From Corydoras sp. C115 (lineage: Eukaryota > Chordata > Actinopteri > Siluriformes > Callichthyidae): a DNA stretch of 64,000 nt. The DNA is taken from the NCBI GenBank assembly GCA_019802505.1, contig JAFMOC010000087.1:80001-144000 (forward strand). Direction: 5' to 3'. Both the position numbers and the translations under genes were made by a program. How positions within the stretch are numbered: the first letter of the stretch is position 1; each line of letters opens with the position of its first letter. Below are positions 1-10,756 of the stretch, in pieces. Under the pieces are notes generated by a model. The model made no database searches. It was not told where the DNA came from and worked only from the letters and a program-made list of their open reading frames with translations.

Positions 1-39
1 CTACAACTGATTTAGAACTCTGCAGCATGACTTGTACTC

Positions 40-365
40 AACCAGCCCAAGAACTCATGTCACTGCACCACTCCACTCTCTCCATTGGGTCCCTGTAGCT
101 GCTGCATTCAGTACAAGTCACTGACTCTGACCTACAGAACCATTTCTGGACCTTCCCCTCTTACCTTCAGTCTATATTTTCAAAATACACTCCGACTCAT
201 TCACTACACTCTAGTGATGAATGTCGTCTGGTGGTTCCACCTCACCGAGGAGCCAATTCTCACTCCGTGGTGTTCACCACTGCAAAATGGTGGAACCATC
301 TTCCCAACTCTGTCCTTAAGGCAGAGTCACATGGAATTTTTAAGAAACTTGTTAAAATGTTATAA
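40..365 (+). mobile_element. Non-LTR retrotransposon (LINE) relic, reverse transcriptase C-terminus
   Basis: Translating across frames gives the usual end of a LINE reverse transcriptase ORF: an LHSLHWVPVAA-like stretch (about 60-110), then QYKSLTLTYRTISGPSP, then AKWWNHLPNSVLKAESHGIF near 280-340. The reading frame changes at least once, so this is a dead fragment. A shorter related piece lies at 21430-21510. L2/CR1-like is my guess at the clade; no 3' tail was recognised. Confidence 0.6.
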
Positions 366-975
366 AGTAGCTAATTTATTAATGCCACGCGATGAATATG
401 GTTTGTAAACAGTTGAAAGACGGAAGGATAATACCAAGCCAACAGCGGGAACGTCAAGCCGAAGGGGTGCAATCGAATAACAGATTAATCTTCTCTACAA
501 TGGCCACTTATTTGTTCTGGGAGAAAGCTAGAGTAAAAAAAAAGAGAGACCGTGAGAGTCAGGGTTGGATTGACGGAGAGAAAGAAAGAGCAGAATTGGG
601 TGATCAAAGAGGAGGGCTGGGTAATTGAGGTGGAGATTGTAGAGGCATTCGGGGGACAGAGACGAGAAAATTGCCCTCTTAAAAATAGCAAAGCATTTTT
701 TTTTAATAATAAGAAATATATTTGAGATTGATTGAATTGCACTGATGTTAAAAATAATAATTTTGCATGATGTTTTTATAATAATGAATACTAAATCATT
801 TCCCGTTCCGTTAAAAAGTCATATTGAAATGGGTTGTTTGGGTCCTTCAATCTGATTGGCTGAGCCTTTTGTGCAGCCGTGATATTATTGACGACATTGC
901 ACTCACATTCATGTCAGTGGTGGGATATGCAATACGTTATTTTATGATCGATTCATGGAAATAAGGGTTAACATT
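366..975. other. Unique AT-rich intronic/intergenic DNA
   Basis: No coding, RNA or repeat signal that I can support. The open frames here are short, overlap on both strands and lack family motifs. Confidence 0.5.
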
Positions 976-1315
976 GGGTGGCATTGTGGATTAGTGGTTA
1001 GCATGTTCTCCTCTCAGTGCTAGGGATTCCCAGTTCGAATCCCAATCTGGGTGGAGTTTCCATGTTCTCCCCGTGTCTGCGTGGGGTTCCTCCAAGTTCT
1101 CTGGATTCCTCCCACAGTCCAAAAACATGGATCAAAGTCAAATGAGTTCTCCAAATTGCCCCAAATAGAGTGTGTGTGTGAGTGAGTGTGTGCCCAGCAC
1201 CTGTTATGGGTGTATCTGCCCAGCGCCCGAAATGTTCTCCCTGGATGTGCATGGGGAACCCCCCCCCCCCCCGACCCTACTAGAGGACAAAACGGAAGAT
1301 AATGGATGGATGGAT
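976..1315 (+). mobile_element. V-SINE-like SINE, near full length (family reference entry)
   Basis: Layout shared by the whole family: a tRNA-like head with an A box (TTAGTGGTTAGC) and a B box (GGTTCGAATCC, here AGTTCGAATCC); a central domain running from CTGGGTGGAGTTTCCATG to CCTCCCACAGTCCAAAAAC; a linker AAATTGCCCCATATAG; a 3' domain with GATAGATTGGCG, GGGTGTATCTGCCCAGCGCC and GAACGTTCTCC-type motifs; a C-run; GACCCTA then a GATAA box; and a GGAT or GAAT tetranucleotide tail. The central domain is the part I recall as conserved in V-SINE/DANA elements. In this copy the C-run is 14 bases and no target duplication is visible. Confidence 0.85.
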
Positions 1316-1357
1316 TTAATAATACTACAACTATTGGTCACCAACCATTAAGCTTTA

Positions 1358-1476
1358 TTCATCCATCCATCCATCCATCCATCCATTATCTTCTGCTTTA
1401 TCCTCTACTAGAGTCGTCGGGGGGGGGGTTCCCCATGCCCATCCAGTGGAGAACATCTTGGGCGCTGGGCAGGTAA
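1358..1476 (-). mobile_element. V-SINE-like SINE, 3' domain only
   Basis: A long CCAT tail and the 3' domain up to GGGCGCTGGGCAG are present; the head and central domain are missing. It runs directly into a GGGTTAAGG..GACCCAC..TTGGTAACTT stretch (1477-1545) that resembles the second SINE family at 49602-49820. Confidence 0.75.
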
Positions 1477-2322
1477 GGGTTAAGGACACAAGGACCCACT
1501 TTGGTAACTTTATGGTACCTTTTTGGTAACCCACGACCCTTGGAATGTTAGCCCATCATCTGGACCACAAAGCAACCACACCCACAATACACCCACATAC
1601 ACCCCCTAGTGGGCATTTCTGTCAAAATAAGTGCATTCCATGCTGACTATTTTGACGAGGTGACTTTAACAACGTTGTTTTATTTTCTTTTATGACGAAC
1701 AATAAAGGATGAGTATACAAAAATATTTTAGAGAGAAGAACCAAAGAGCTAAGAAGATAAAACCTTAGAGAAAGACACTAATGGGCATACAAGCGAACGT
1801 TAAAAGGGTGAGGGAGCGAGCTTCGCTTTAAAGGACGGAGCAGAACGTGTAAACTCAGCTTGATTTGGGCCGGCACATCTCTGTCGCTCTGTACATCATG
1901 TAGTTCTCACTCCTAAGGGCCTCTGAAGCATCGGTTCAGCTTGTCAAGTCAGCGAGGCACTTAAACAATACAGCATATGAAGTGGCGGGGAGAATAGTTA
2001 CGGCGCAGAGAGAGGGGGTCGCAAGCAATGGCGGATGTAATAAAGATGCCACAGAGGAGTGACAGCGACGGCAGAGGGGATGAAGGAGAATAAGAGGGCC
2101 AGCACAAGTGTAGTGACCTAGTTTAGAAACCTAGGGAGTGTGTGTAATTGGACTTCTCTGGCAGTCAGCCATGTTGAGCTGTCTGGGTTCCATTAAGGCG
2201 GTGGCTGGGAGAACAGTCTACTGCTACGTTTGTATTATGAAGGTACACATAGAACATATGGGCCTCCATAACCCATCATTACCACTTACATACTAATACA
2301 TTTCCTAGATTCTTTAAACAAC
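1477..2322. other. Mostly unique DNA with a SINE-2-like relic at its left edge
   Basis: 1477-1545 shows a weak match to the second SINE (GACCCACTTTGGTAACTTT). The remainder, including the GC-richer part at 1800-2130, has no supported gene. Confidence 0.4.
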
Positions 2323-2323
2323 A

Positions 2324-2674
2324 TCCATCCATCCATCCATTATCTTCCGCTTTATCCTCTACTAGGGTCGCGGTGGGGTTCCCCATGTCCATCCAGGGGA
2401 GAACGTTTCGGGCGCTGAGCAGATACACCCAGGACAGGGCGCCAATCTATCACTGGACACAGACTCACCCACACAGACACACTTTATATGGGGCGATTTG
2501 GAGAATTCGATTGACTTGATCCATGTTTTTGGACTTTGGGAGGAAACCGGAGAACCTGGAGAAACCCACGTGGACACGGGGAGAACATGGAAACTCCACC
2601 CAGATTGGGATTGGAACCGGGAATTCCTAGTGCTGAGAGGAAAACATGCTAATCACTAAGCTACCGTGCCGCCC
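2324..2674 (-). mobile_element. V-SINE-like SINE, full length
   Basis: Intact tail, 3' domain, central domain and tRNA-like head ending in the complement of GGCACGGTAGCTTAG. The C-run is reduced to a few bases. No target duplication found. Confidence 0.85.
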
Positions 2675-2767
2675 TCACTTCAATATACCTTATTTAATAG
2701 TTTTTGTTAATGCTATCCTTTCAATGGGTCAATTAATCGTTTTTTGCTATTAATCGCGACTAAAACC

Positions 2768-3092
2768 ATCCTTTATCTTCCACTTTATCATCTACTAAGG
2801 TCATGGTGGGGTTCCCTATGCCCTTCCAGGGGAGAACGTTTCAGGCGCCTGGCAGATACACCCAGGACAGGACGCCAATCTATCCCTGGGCACACACTCA
2901 CTCACACAGACACACTCTATATGGGGCAATTTGGAGACCTGAATTGATTTAATCCATGTTTTTGGACTGTGGGAGGAAACCGGAGAACCCGGAGGAAATC
3001 CACGCGGACACGGGGAGAACATGGAAACTCCACCCAGATGGGAATTCGAACCGGGAATCCCTAGTGCTGAGAGGAAAACATGCTAATCACTA
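2768..3092 (-). mobile_element. V-SINE-like SINE, 5'-truncated
   Basis: The tail has decayed to CATCC, and the head stops at CTAATCACTAA, so the first bases of the tRNA-like region are gone. Many substitutions; an older copy. Confidence 0.8.
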
Positions 3093-3126
3093 ATACTAAT
3101 TAAATTTATTTAATTAAATACTAACT

Positions 3127-3422
3127 GGCAGCACGGTGGCTTAGTGGTTAGCACGTTCGCCTCTCAGTGTCTGCGTGGGTTTCCTCCGGGTTCTCCGGTT
3201 TCCTCCCACAGTCCAAAAACATAGATCAAGTCAATTGAATTCTCCAAATTGCCCCATATAGAGTGTGTCTGTGTGAGTGAGTGTGTGCCCAGTGATGGAT
3301 TGGCGTCCTGTCCTGGGTGTATCTGCCTAGCGCCCGAGACGTTCTCCCCTGGATGGGCATGGGGAACCCCACCGCGACCCTAATAGAGGATAAAGCGGGA
3401 GATAATGAATGAATGAATGAAT
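3127..3422 (+). mobile_element. V-SINE-like SINE with box-B deletion
   Basis: The head up to CTCTCAGTG joins directly to GTCTGCGTGGG, removing the B box and the start of the central domain. AATACTAACT before and AATGCTAACT after may be a target duplication with one mismatch. GAAT-type tail. Confidence 0.8.
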
Positions 3423-3426
3423 AAAT

Positions 3427-4110
3427 GCTAACTCCATACCCGGATGGCGTATGCAGAGTTACTAAATATTCCCTGTAACTTTAATGAAGTGATATTGTTG
3501 AAGAGAAAGAAAAGTCGTCAGCCGTATGACTTCCTTTTGTGCCACTGTGCTTGAAATTCTTTTGTGCATGTGTAATTGGCATTAAATTGACACGAGGTTG
3601 TGAAAAGGGTACCGAGTGTCCGCCGCTTCACTTTAACCACCGGGTCGAATAGCAGGAGAGCCATAAAAACGACAGAGGAGCCTAACGCGAGATGAGACGG
3701 CGAGACGAGTCTGAAAAGAAGAATAAAGCCGAGCAAGCTGGGAGTTGCCGAGCTTTTGATGAAAGAGACAAAAGGTCATCAACTGGCGCGATAGGGAAAG
3801 ATCTCAAAGTGATTACCTGAATGCCAAGACTAACGTTAGGAGGGAGCGGCCGGCCCGGCGAGAGAGGGATCTGAATGTGGCTACGCTGTGAGGTGCCCCG
3901 GGGGTCAGAAATAATCAAGAATTAACGTGGGATTAATAGGAAGAAGGAAAATAAAATATACCTTTTATACAGTCATTATGATGAACAGAAGGTTAAAAAA
4001 ACCACATCTTTGGGGCATTTATTCATTTTATTCTAATGCCGGCTGATTAATTGTATTACTTCGTTAGATCGATTGGAGGACAATTCCTTGATACATTCTT
4101 TAAGCCAATT
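3427..4110. other. Unique DNA, no gene seen
   Basis: Moderately GC-rich around 3600-3900, with overlapping frames on the minus strand but no recognisable domain, splice pair or repeat. Confidence 0.4.
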
Positions 4111-4460
4111 CCATCCATCCATTATCTTCTGCTTTATCCTCTACTAGGGTCGTGGGGGGGGGGGTTCCCCATGCCCATCCAGGGGAGAACGTTTCGGGCG
4201 CTGGGCAGATACACCCAGGACAGGATGCCTATCTATCACTGGGCACCCACTCACTTACACATACACACTCTATATGGGGCAATTTGGAGAATTTAATTGA
4301 CCCTGATTCATGTTTTTGGACAGTGGGAGGAAACCAGAGAACCTGGAGGAAACCCACGTGGACAGGGGAGAACATGGAAACTCCACCCAGATTGGGATTC
4401 GAACCGGGAATCCCTAAAGCTGAGAGGAGAACATGCCAACCACTAAATCCCCATGCCGCC
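4111..4460 (-). mobile_element. V-SINE-like SINE, full length
   Basis: Complete, with a G-run of about 10 (the C-run on the other strand) and a head ending in the complement of GGGGCGGCATGG. Confidence 0.85.
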
Positions 4461-4499
4461 CCTGTTTTAAACAAAATTTTATAAAATAATGTATATTGA

Positions 4500-4854
4500 A
4501 GTGCAGGTGGTTTAGTGTTTGGCATGCTCTCCTCTCAGCGCTAGGGATTCCCGGTTCGAATCCCCATCTGGGTGGAGTTTCCATGTTCTCCCCGCGTCCG
4601 CGTGGGTTTCCTCCGGGTTCTCCGGTTTCCTTCCACAGTCCAAAAACATGGATCAATCAATTGGAATCTCCAAATTGCCCCATATAGAGTGTATCTGTGT
4701 GAATGAGTGTGTGTCCAGTGATAGATTGGCGTCCTGTCCTGGGTGTATCTGCCCAGCGCCCGAGACGTTCTCCCCTGGAAGGGCATGGAGAACCACCCCA
4801 CGACCCTAATATAGGATAAAGCAGAAGATAATGGATGGATGGATATTGAAGTAC
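4500..4854 (+). mobile_element. V-SINE-like SINE just upstream of the PC exon
   Basis: Complete head, perfect B box GGTTCGAATCCCC, central and 3' domains and GGAT tail. The tail ends 63 bp before the PC exon, so it sits close to where the branch point and pyrimidine tract would lie. Confidence 0.85.
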
Positions 4855-4917
4855 CATTGTGTTTATACGATCTACAGGACTGATTGAGGTCTGATGAATG
4901 TTGTATATCTCCTGCAG

Positions 4918-5100
4918 GTCTTCCGCAGTGCAGAAGGGATGGGCATCCGCTTGGACAGTGCGTCTGCGTTCCAGGGGGCCATCATATCGCCCCACTATGA
5001 CTCTCTTCTAGTCAAAGTTATCTCAAGTGGGAAGGACCTGCCCACCGCGGCCAGTAAGATGCTCCGGGCTCTGGCAGAGTTTCGCATTCGTGGAGTGAAG
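4918..5100 (+). CDS. pc: Pyruvate carboxylase, internal exon (biotin carboxylase domain, C-terminal part)
   Basis: Pyruvate carboxylase is the biotin-dependent mitochondrial enzyme that turns pyruvate, bicarbonate and ATP into oxaloacetate. This 183-bp exon encodes 61 residues, beginning VFRSAEGMGIRLD, continuing SAFQGAIISPHYDSLLVKV and ending AEFRIRGVK. These match the vertebrate enzyme almost residue for residue around human positions 400-460, the C-terminal lobe of the biotin carboxylase domain. The acceptor is CTCCTGCAG before 4918 and the donor is AAG|GTAGGC after 5100. Both junctions are phase 0, and no stop or frameshift lies inside. The next expected residues (a TNIxFLQNV-like segment) were not found anywhere downstream, so the following intron seems to exceed 58.9 kb. 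Upstream exons were not recognised in 1-4917. LRFN4 lies antisense in this intron. Identification as PC is very secure; paralogue status cannot be judged from one exon. Confidence 0.95.
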
Positions 5101-5422
5101 GTAGGCGGCTGGTTGCTTTCGATTTCTGCGCTGTTGACAAATCCATCCACATCTCTCGTCATCTACGTCTTATTTAAAGGTTGTACTGTATATTTCCTTC
5201 TTTTTTTTTTTGGCTCTTACCGATTCATGAAGTCTATTTAATAAAATATTCACCGGCTGGATGAAGAAACTGGACGACGTGAGCCGTAGATGTTGAGTTG
5301 GCCTTGCGGGTTCTAGCTTGTCTCTCAATCATTAATTGCGATGCATTATTCAGGACTTTCAGGTGTGTGTTTCGCCTTGAAAATGGTACGGCTTAATTTG
5401 GCTTTAAAGGAATGATGTAATA
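5101..5422 (+). other. Start of the large PC intron
   Basis: Begins with the donor GTAGGC. No further coding signal; a short T-run near 5202 and otherwise unique sequence. Confidence 0.6.
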
Positions 5423-5777
5423 GGGCGGCATGGTGGTTTTGTGGTTAGCATGTTCCCCTTTCAGTGCTAAGGATTCCCGGTTCGAATCCCAATCTGGGTG
5501 GAGTTTCCATGTTCTCCCCGTGTCCGTGTTGGTTTCCTCCGGGTTCTCCGGTTTCCTCCCACAGTCCAAAATCATGGATCAAGTCAATTGAATTCTCCAA
5601 ATTGCCCCATATAGAGTGTGTCCGTGTGAGTGAGTGTGTGCCCAGTGATAGATTGGTGTCCTGTCCTGGGTGTATCTGCCCAGCGCCCGAAACGTTCTCC
5701 ACTGGATGGGCATGGGGAACCCCCCCCCCACAACCTTAGTACAGGATAAAGTGGAAGATAATGATAATGGATGGAGG
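5423..5777 (+). mobile_element. V-SINE-like SINE, first of a head-to-tail trimer
   Basis: Full length with GGTTCGAATCCC B box and a C-run of about 9. Its GGATGGA tail passes directly into the head of the next copy. Confidence 0.85.
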
Positions 5778-6121
5778 ACGGCACGGTGGCTTAGTGGTTA
5801 GCATGTTCCCCCTTCAGTGCTAAGGATTCCCGGTTCGAATCCCCATCTGGGTGGAGTTTCCTTTTTTTCACCGTGTCCACGTGGGTTTCCTCCAGGTTCT
5901 CCGGTTTCCTCCCACAGTCCAAAAACATGGATCAAAGTCAATTGAATGCTCCAAATTGCCCCATATAGAGTGTGCTTTTGTGAGAAAGAGAGTGTCCAGC
6001 AATAGATTGGCGTCCTGTCCTGGCTGTATCTGCCCAGCGCCCGAAACGTCCTCCCCTGGATGGGCATGGGGAACCCCCCCCCACCCTAGTACAGGATAAA
6101 TTGGAAGATAATGGATGGAGG
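5778..6121 (+). mobile_element. V-SINE-like SINE, second of trimer
   Basis: Full length. The central domain carries CCTTTTTTTCACCG in place of the usual CCATGTTCTCCCCG. No spacer separates it from the flanking copies beyond the tail. Confidence 0.85.
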
Positions 6122-6469
6122 ACCGGCATGATGGCTTAGTGGTTGGCATGTTCTCCTCTCAGCACTAGGGTTTCCTGGTTCGAATCCCCATCTGGGTGGA
6201 GTTTCCATGTTTTCACTGTGTCCACGTGGGTTTCCTCCGGGTTCTCCGGTTTCCTCCCACAGTCCAAAAACATGGATCAAAGTCAATTGAATGCTCCAAA
6301 TTGCCCCATATAGAGTGTGGCTATGTGAATGTGTGTGTCCAATGATAGATTGGCATCCTGTCCTGGGTGTATCTGCCCAGCGCCCGAAACGTTCTCCCCT
6401 CGATGGGCATGGACGCCACGACCCTAGTAGAGGATAAAGCGCAAGATAATGGATGGATGGATGGATGGA
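6122..6469 (+). mobile_element. V-SINE-like SINE, third of trimer
   Basis: Full length, long GGAT tail, C-run lost (GGACGCCACGACCC). Differs from copies one and two at several sites, so the trimer is not very recent. Confidence 0.85.
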
Positions 6470-6712
6470 ATGAAGTAATATTCACTTTCCTCCAACTTAC
6501 TTTACAGCAAATTACGTTAGAGCAAAGACACTGTTGACATTATGAATAACCGAGACGTCTGAACAGACCATAGAGTGTAAGATGATTCTGAGAGGATGGC
6601 TGAGTTCAGTTTATTAGCCCACATTGAAAATCTTCTCTGCAATTTTTGCCGTGGTATTGTGTTCAGCCATAAAGTCATTGTCTTGCTCGTCTTAATTGGA
6701 TTGGCTGCACTA
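6470..6712. other. Unique DNA
   Basis: No gene or repeat recognised. Confidence 0.4.
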
Positions 6713-6838
6713 TATTGCCCCTATGTAGTGTGTGTCTGAGTAGTGGGTCTATCTGCCCAGTGGCCAAAACGTTTGGGCATGGGGGAACCACCCAGTAACC
6801 CTAGTATAGGATTAAGTGGTTGAGATAATGAGATAAAA
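6713..6838 (+). mobile_element. V-SINE-like SINE, old 3' fragment
   Basis: Diverged remnants of ATTGCCCC, ATCTGCCCAG, AACGTTTGGGCATGGGG and GAACC..ACCCTAGTA motifs with a degraded GATAATGAG tail. Confidence 0.65.
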
Positions 6839-7312
6839 TGAGATAGCCTAGTTAGTCGATAGTCGATGTAGTTGGTAACTCTAATGAACCTGTTGTTTAG
6901 AAGCGGAGCTTTATATAAAATACTGGGGCAGCTTTTTTTCAACGCACAAAAGTCTGGGCCTTCATTTTTGTATGAGATTTTAGAAGAATGATGCTTTAAC
7001 ACAGTCATTTAATTGCTTTGGTCATTAGGGAGACAAGAATGGCTGCTTTGATGTATGAGCCACCATTTATAATGTCACAAAACTGGCAAAATGGAAACGC
7101 TAGAAGTTGAGGATTTCACAGTGACTGTAAAGTTGTATTTAATTAACGTATAAAAAAATATGACAACACACATATTTTGACGATTTCTTACTCAGTGGTA
7201 GCTCAACCTGTAAGCTCCATTTTATTCGGGTCTTCCCAGCGATATTCAGGCTTTCTGTTGCTACATTACATTCATTTCTTTGGCCTGAAAAACTAAAGCA
7301 ACCCCAAAACTA
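6839..7312. other. Unique DNA
   Basis: AT-rich sequence without a supported gene or recognisable repeat. Confidence 0.4.
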
Positions 7313-7560
7313 TCCATCCATCCATCCATCCATCCATTATCTTCCGCTTTATCCTCTACTAGGGTCGCGGGTGGGTTCTCCATGCCCAGAGGGGAGAACG
7401 TCTTGGGCGCTGGGCAGATACACCCAGGACAGGGCGCAAATCCATGGTGGACACACACTCACTCACACAAACACACTCTATATGGGGCAATTTGGAGAAT
7501 TCCACTGACTTGATCCATGTTTTTGGACTGTGGGAGGAAACCCACGTGGACATGGGGAGC
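7313..7560 (-). mobile_element. V-SINE-like SINE, 5'-truncated
   Basis: Long CCAT tail; truncated within the central domain at GTGGACATGGGGAGCA. The head is absent. Confidence 0.8.
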
Positions 7561-7669
7561 AAAACTATCCAAACTAACCAAATATACATCATAGCTAAAC
7601 GTATTTAGAATTTCTAAGTAATAATCTCGGTCTCGTTTATGAGTGATGGTGATGACACATGGTTTGGCA

Positions 7670-7787
7670 AGTGATGTATGGACACCCTGTCCTGGGTGTA
7701 CCTGCCCAGTGCCTGAAATGTTCTCCGCTGGATGGGCATGGGGAACCCCCCCGACCCTAGTAGAGGATAAATTAGAAGATAATGATG
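7670..7787 (+). mobile_element. V-SINE-like SINE, 3' domain only
   Basis: Starts near CACCCTGTCCTGGGTGTA and runs to a GATAATGATGA tail. Orientation is opposite to the neighbouring pieces on both sides. Confidence 0.75.
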
Positions 7788-7849
7788 AAACCATCAATAC
7801 TGTTAGTCAAATTTTATTTACCTTTAAGTCTACTTTAAACTTAATATAT

Positions 7850-8200
7850 TCCATCCATCCATTATCTTCCGCTTTATCCTCTATTAGGGTCGCGGGGGGG
7901 GTTCCCCATGCCCATCCAGGGGAGAACGTTTCGGGCGCTGGGCAGATACACCCAAGACAGGACACCAATCAATCACTGGGCACACACTCACTCACACAGA
8001 CACATTCTATATGTGGCAATTTGGAGAATTCAATTGACCTTGATCCATGTTTTTGGACTGTGGGAGGAAACGGGAGAACCCGGAGGAAACCCACACGGAC
8101 ACGTGGAGAACATGGAAACTCCACCCAGATTGGGATTCCAACCGGGAATCCCTAACTCTGAGAGGAGAACGTGCAAACCACTAAGCCACCGTGCCGCCCC
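7850..8200 (-). mobile_element. V-SINE-like SINE, full length
   Basis: All domains present. B box is altered (GGTTGGAATCCC on the element strand). No target duplication seen. Confidence 0.85.
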
Positions 8201-8800
8201 ACTCAATCCATTTTCCTTGAAAAATGTATTTTTAGGTTCCGTCTCTGATGTCATCAAATAGTTATGGTAAGGACTTGAGAATATAACTCTCTTATATACC
8301 CAATAATACTGAGTCTGTATTATGTGTGTGTTAATGTTGGGATATTTATTATTTGTCCTGCTGAATGCAACAGAGCTGAAAACAGAACTACGGACGTAAA
8401 AAAAAAGCCAAGCTGATGTTTCGCGATTAAGTAATAATGAATATAATATTTTATTTATTTTAAAAAGCAGCGGCTGATGCAATTTAAACTTTAAACTTTG
8501 CTGAACCCATGCAATTTCTTTTTATAGTCCAGAATTTCAAACTAATGATTGTATTTAAATTGAAATCCAGTGTTTATTTTGCTTGGTTGAATTGCCTTCC
8601 CATTACGTGCGGAATTGCAGAACATGTAAGATGTCGTGCCACAAACACTCATTCTGCTGCAATCACACTTTGTTTTGTTGATTATGAATATTTTTTTAAC
8701 GACAGACAGTAACCAAAAAACACAATAGTTTATTGTTCAACATTCAGGAATTCAATTCTAAAGTGTCTGAGACCCAACTTACACATAAGTCTTATGTTAC
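8201..8800. other. Unique AT-rich DNA
   Basis: No supported gene; the short frames have no family signature. Confidence 0.4.
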
Positions 8801-9108
8801 CATCCATCCATTATCTTCCACTTTATCTTGTACTAGGGTCGCCATGGGTTCCCCATGCCCACCCATAGGGGAACGTTTCAGGCGCTGGGCAGATGTACCC
8901 AGCACAGGACGCCAATCCATTGCTGGACACACTCTCACTCACACAGACACACTCTATATGGGGAAATTTGGAGAATTCAAATTGACGTTAATCCATGTTT
9001 TTGGACTGTGGGAGGAAACCGGAGAACCCGGAGGAAACCCATGCGGACACGGGGAGAACATGGAACTCCACCCTAGTGCTGAGATGCGAACGTGTTAACC
9101 ACTAAGCC
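8801..9108 (-). mobile_element. V-SINE-like SINE, first of a minus-strand chain
   Basis: Head shortened (the B-box region is deleted between CCACC and CTAGTGCTGAG). A TTATGTT string precedes its tail, as it does the next two copies. Confidence 0.8.
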
Positions 9109-9129
9109 TTCATTTTACCCTTTTATGTT

Positions 9130-9465
9130 CCATCCATCCATTATCTCCCGCTTTATCCTCTATTAGGGTCGCGGGGGGGTTCCCCATGCCCATCCAGGGG
9201 AGAACGTTTCGGGCGCTGGGCAGATACACCCAGGACAGGACGCCAATCTATCACTGGACACACACTCACTCACACAAACACACTCTATATGGAGGAATTT
9301 GGAGAACTCAATTGACCTTGTTCCATGTTTTTGGACTGTGGGAGGAAACCGGAGAACCCGGAGGAAACCCACGCAGAAACGGGGAGAACATGGAAACTCC
9401 ACCCAGATTGGGATTCGACCCTTTCACTGAGAGGCAAACGTGCTAACCACTAAGCCACCATGCTG
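9130..9465 (-). mobile_element. V-SINE-like SINE with 12-bp flanking duplication
   Basis: CCCTTTTATGTT occurs at 9118-9129 and again at 9466-9477, bracketing the element. Part of the B-box region is lost (GATTCGACCCTTTCACTG). The right-hand copy of the duplication abuts another SINE. Confidence 0.85.
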
Positions 9466-9477
9466 CCCTTTTATGTT

Positions 9478-9630
9478 CCATCCATCCATTATCTTCTGCT
9501 TTATCCTCTACCATGGTCACTTTGTGTTCACCATGCCCATCCAGGGGAGAACGTTTCAGGCGCTGGGGAAACTGAGGAAACCCTAATGCTGAGAGGAGAA
9601 CATGCCAACCACTAAGCCATCATGCCGTCC
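9478..9630 (-). mobile_element. V-SINE-like SINE, large internal deletion
   Basis: Tail and 3' domain join at GGCGCTGGGGAAACTGAGG to the last part of the head (CCTAATGCTGAGAGG), so the linker and nearly all of the central domain are lost. Confidence 0.75.
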
Positions 9631-9767
9631 TCCATCCATTATCTTCCAATTTATCCTGTCCTGGGTGTATCTGCCCAGTGCCCGAAACGTTCTCCCCTGG
9701 ATGGGCATGGAGAACCCCCCCCCCACGACCCTAATAGAGGATAAAGCAGAAGATGATGGATGGATGT
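9631..9767 (+). mobile_element. Inverted V-SINE-like piece
   Basis: Begins as a minus-strand tail (TCCATCCATTATCTTCC) and switches at TTTATCC|TGTCCTGGG into a plus-strand 3' domain ending GATGGATGG. The result is a tail-out fold-back. Confidence 0.7.
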
Positions 9768-9833
9768 TATGATACACGACTTTAAATTTCACACAACGAA
9801 TGCTGGATGGCTTTATGTCACACACAATTGTTC

Positions 9834-10085
9834 ATTCATCCATTATCTTCCACTTTATCCTCTACTAGGGTCATAGGGGGGGGGTTCCCCATGCCCATCC
9901 AGAGGAGGACGTTTTGGGCGCTGGGCAGATACAGCCAGGACAGGACACCAATCTATCACTAGACACACACTCACTCACAAACACACTCTATATGGGGCAA
10001 TTTGGAGAACTCAATTGACCTTGATCCATGTTTTTGGAGGAAACCGGAGAACCCAGAGTAAACCTATTTGGACACGGGAGAACAT
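9834..10085 (-). mobile_element. V-SINE-like SINE, 5'-truncated
   Basis: Truncated in the central domain at GACACGGGAGAACAT; the ACTGTGGG segment before GAGGAAACC is also missing. Confidence 0.75.
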
Positions 10086-10745
10086 ACACACAATGTAACA
10101 TGCACCATGGAAACTACTAACCTATACAACTACCCAACCCCCTTACATTTAAGTGCACTAGAAAACTAAGTGCACTAATAAGACACATTTTTGCACCTAA
10201 CTCTGGTTCCTATAGCAATCGTGCTCTAAATGAATGGTCTACTTATTATAAATCTCTTTGCTATTTTTAGCCATGTAGTGAAGTCTGGGGTAAAATGTTG
10301 TACTCTGGGCTAAAATAAGCATCGTTAACAGAAGCTGCAGCATAACGTTGCGTTGAAAAAGAATTTCCCGATTTTTTTTTTTTTTAATGCATCATACGTT
10401 CTGTGTAGGGCCAGCTACTAATTGCACTCTGCTTGATGCACTCGGCATGACGCGCACACAGCCGAGCTTAAAGGCCACATTTAAATGGTTGAAATGTCTA
10501 ATCATAGATTGGAACAAAAGCGCGAGAAAGATCTCGAAAAGGAAAAGTGAGTTGATCACTTTCATTACGGAGCGTGCTGATGAATGAAGTGGTTTTTAAA
10601 AACCAGTCAGAGCCGCTAAGTGTTGGGAAGGGCATTAATAAACCGGACCTGTAATTAGATTCTTAGTATAAATAGGACCGTGCTGCAGACGTATCTAGTG
10701 GATCTAATGTTTTGACATAGACACCGTAATTCCTTTCATAAACAA
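10086..10745. other. Unique DNA with a T-run
   Basis: No gene supported. A T-run lies at 10372-10385; the 10430-10590 frame has no recognised domain. Confidence 0.4.
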
Positions 10746-10756
10746 CCTGGAGAGCA

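Noticed and set aside
977..1045. tRNA-like head with A and B boxes (and the same in all V-SINE-like copies)
   Set aside because: Part of a repeated SINE; no cloverleaf with paired acceptor arm.
7643..8155. 170-codon frame with GENVSGAGQIHP-type peptide
   Set aside because: The same peptide recurs at dozens of sites because it translates the SINE 3' domain; frames break at every indel.
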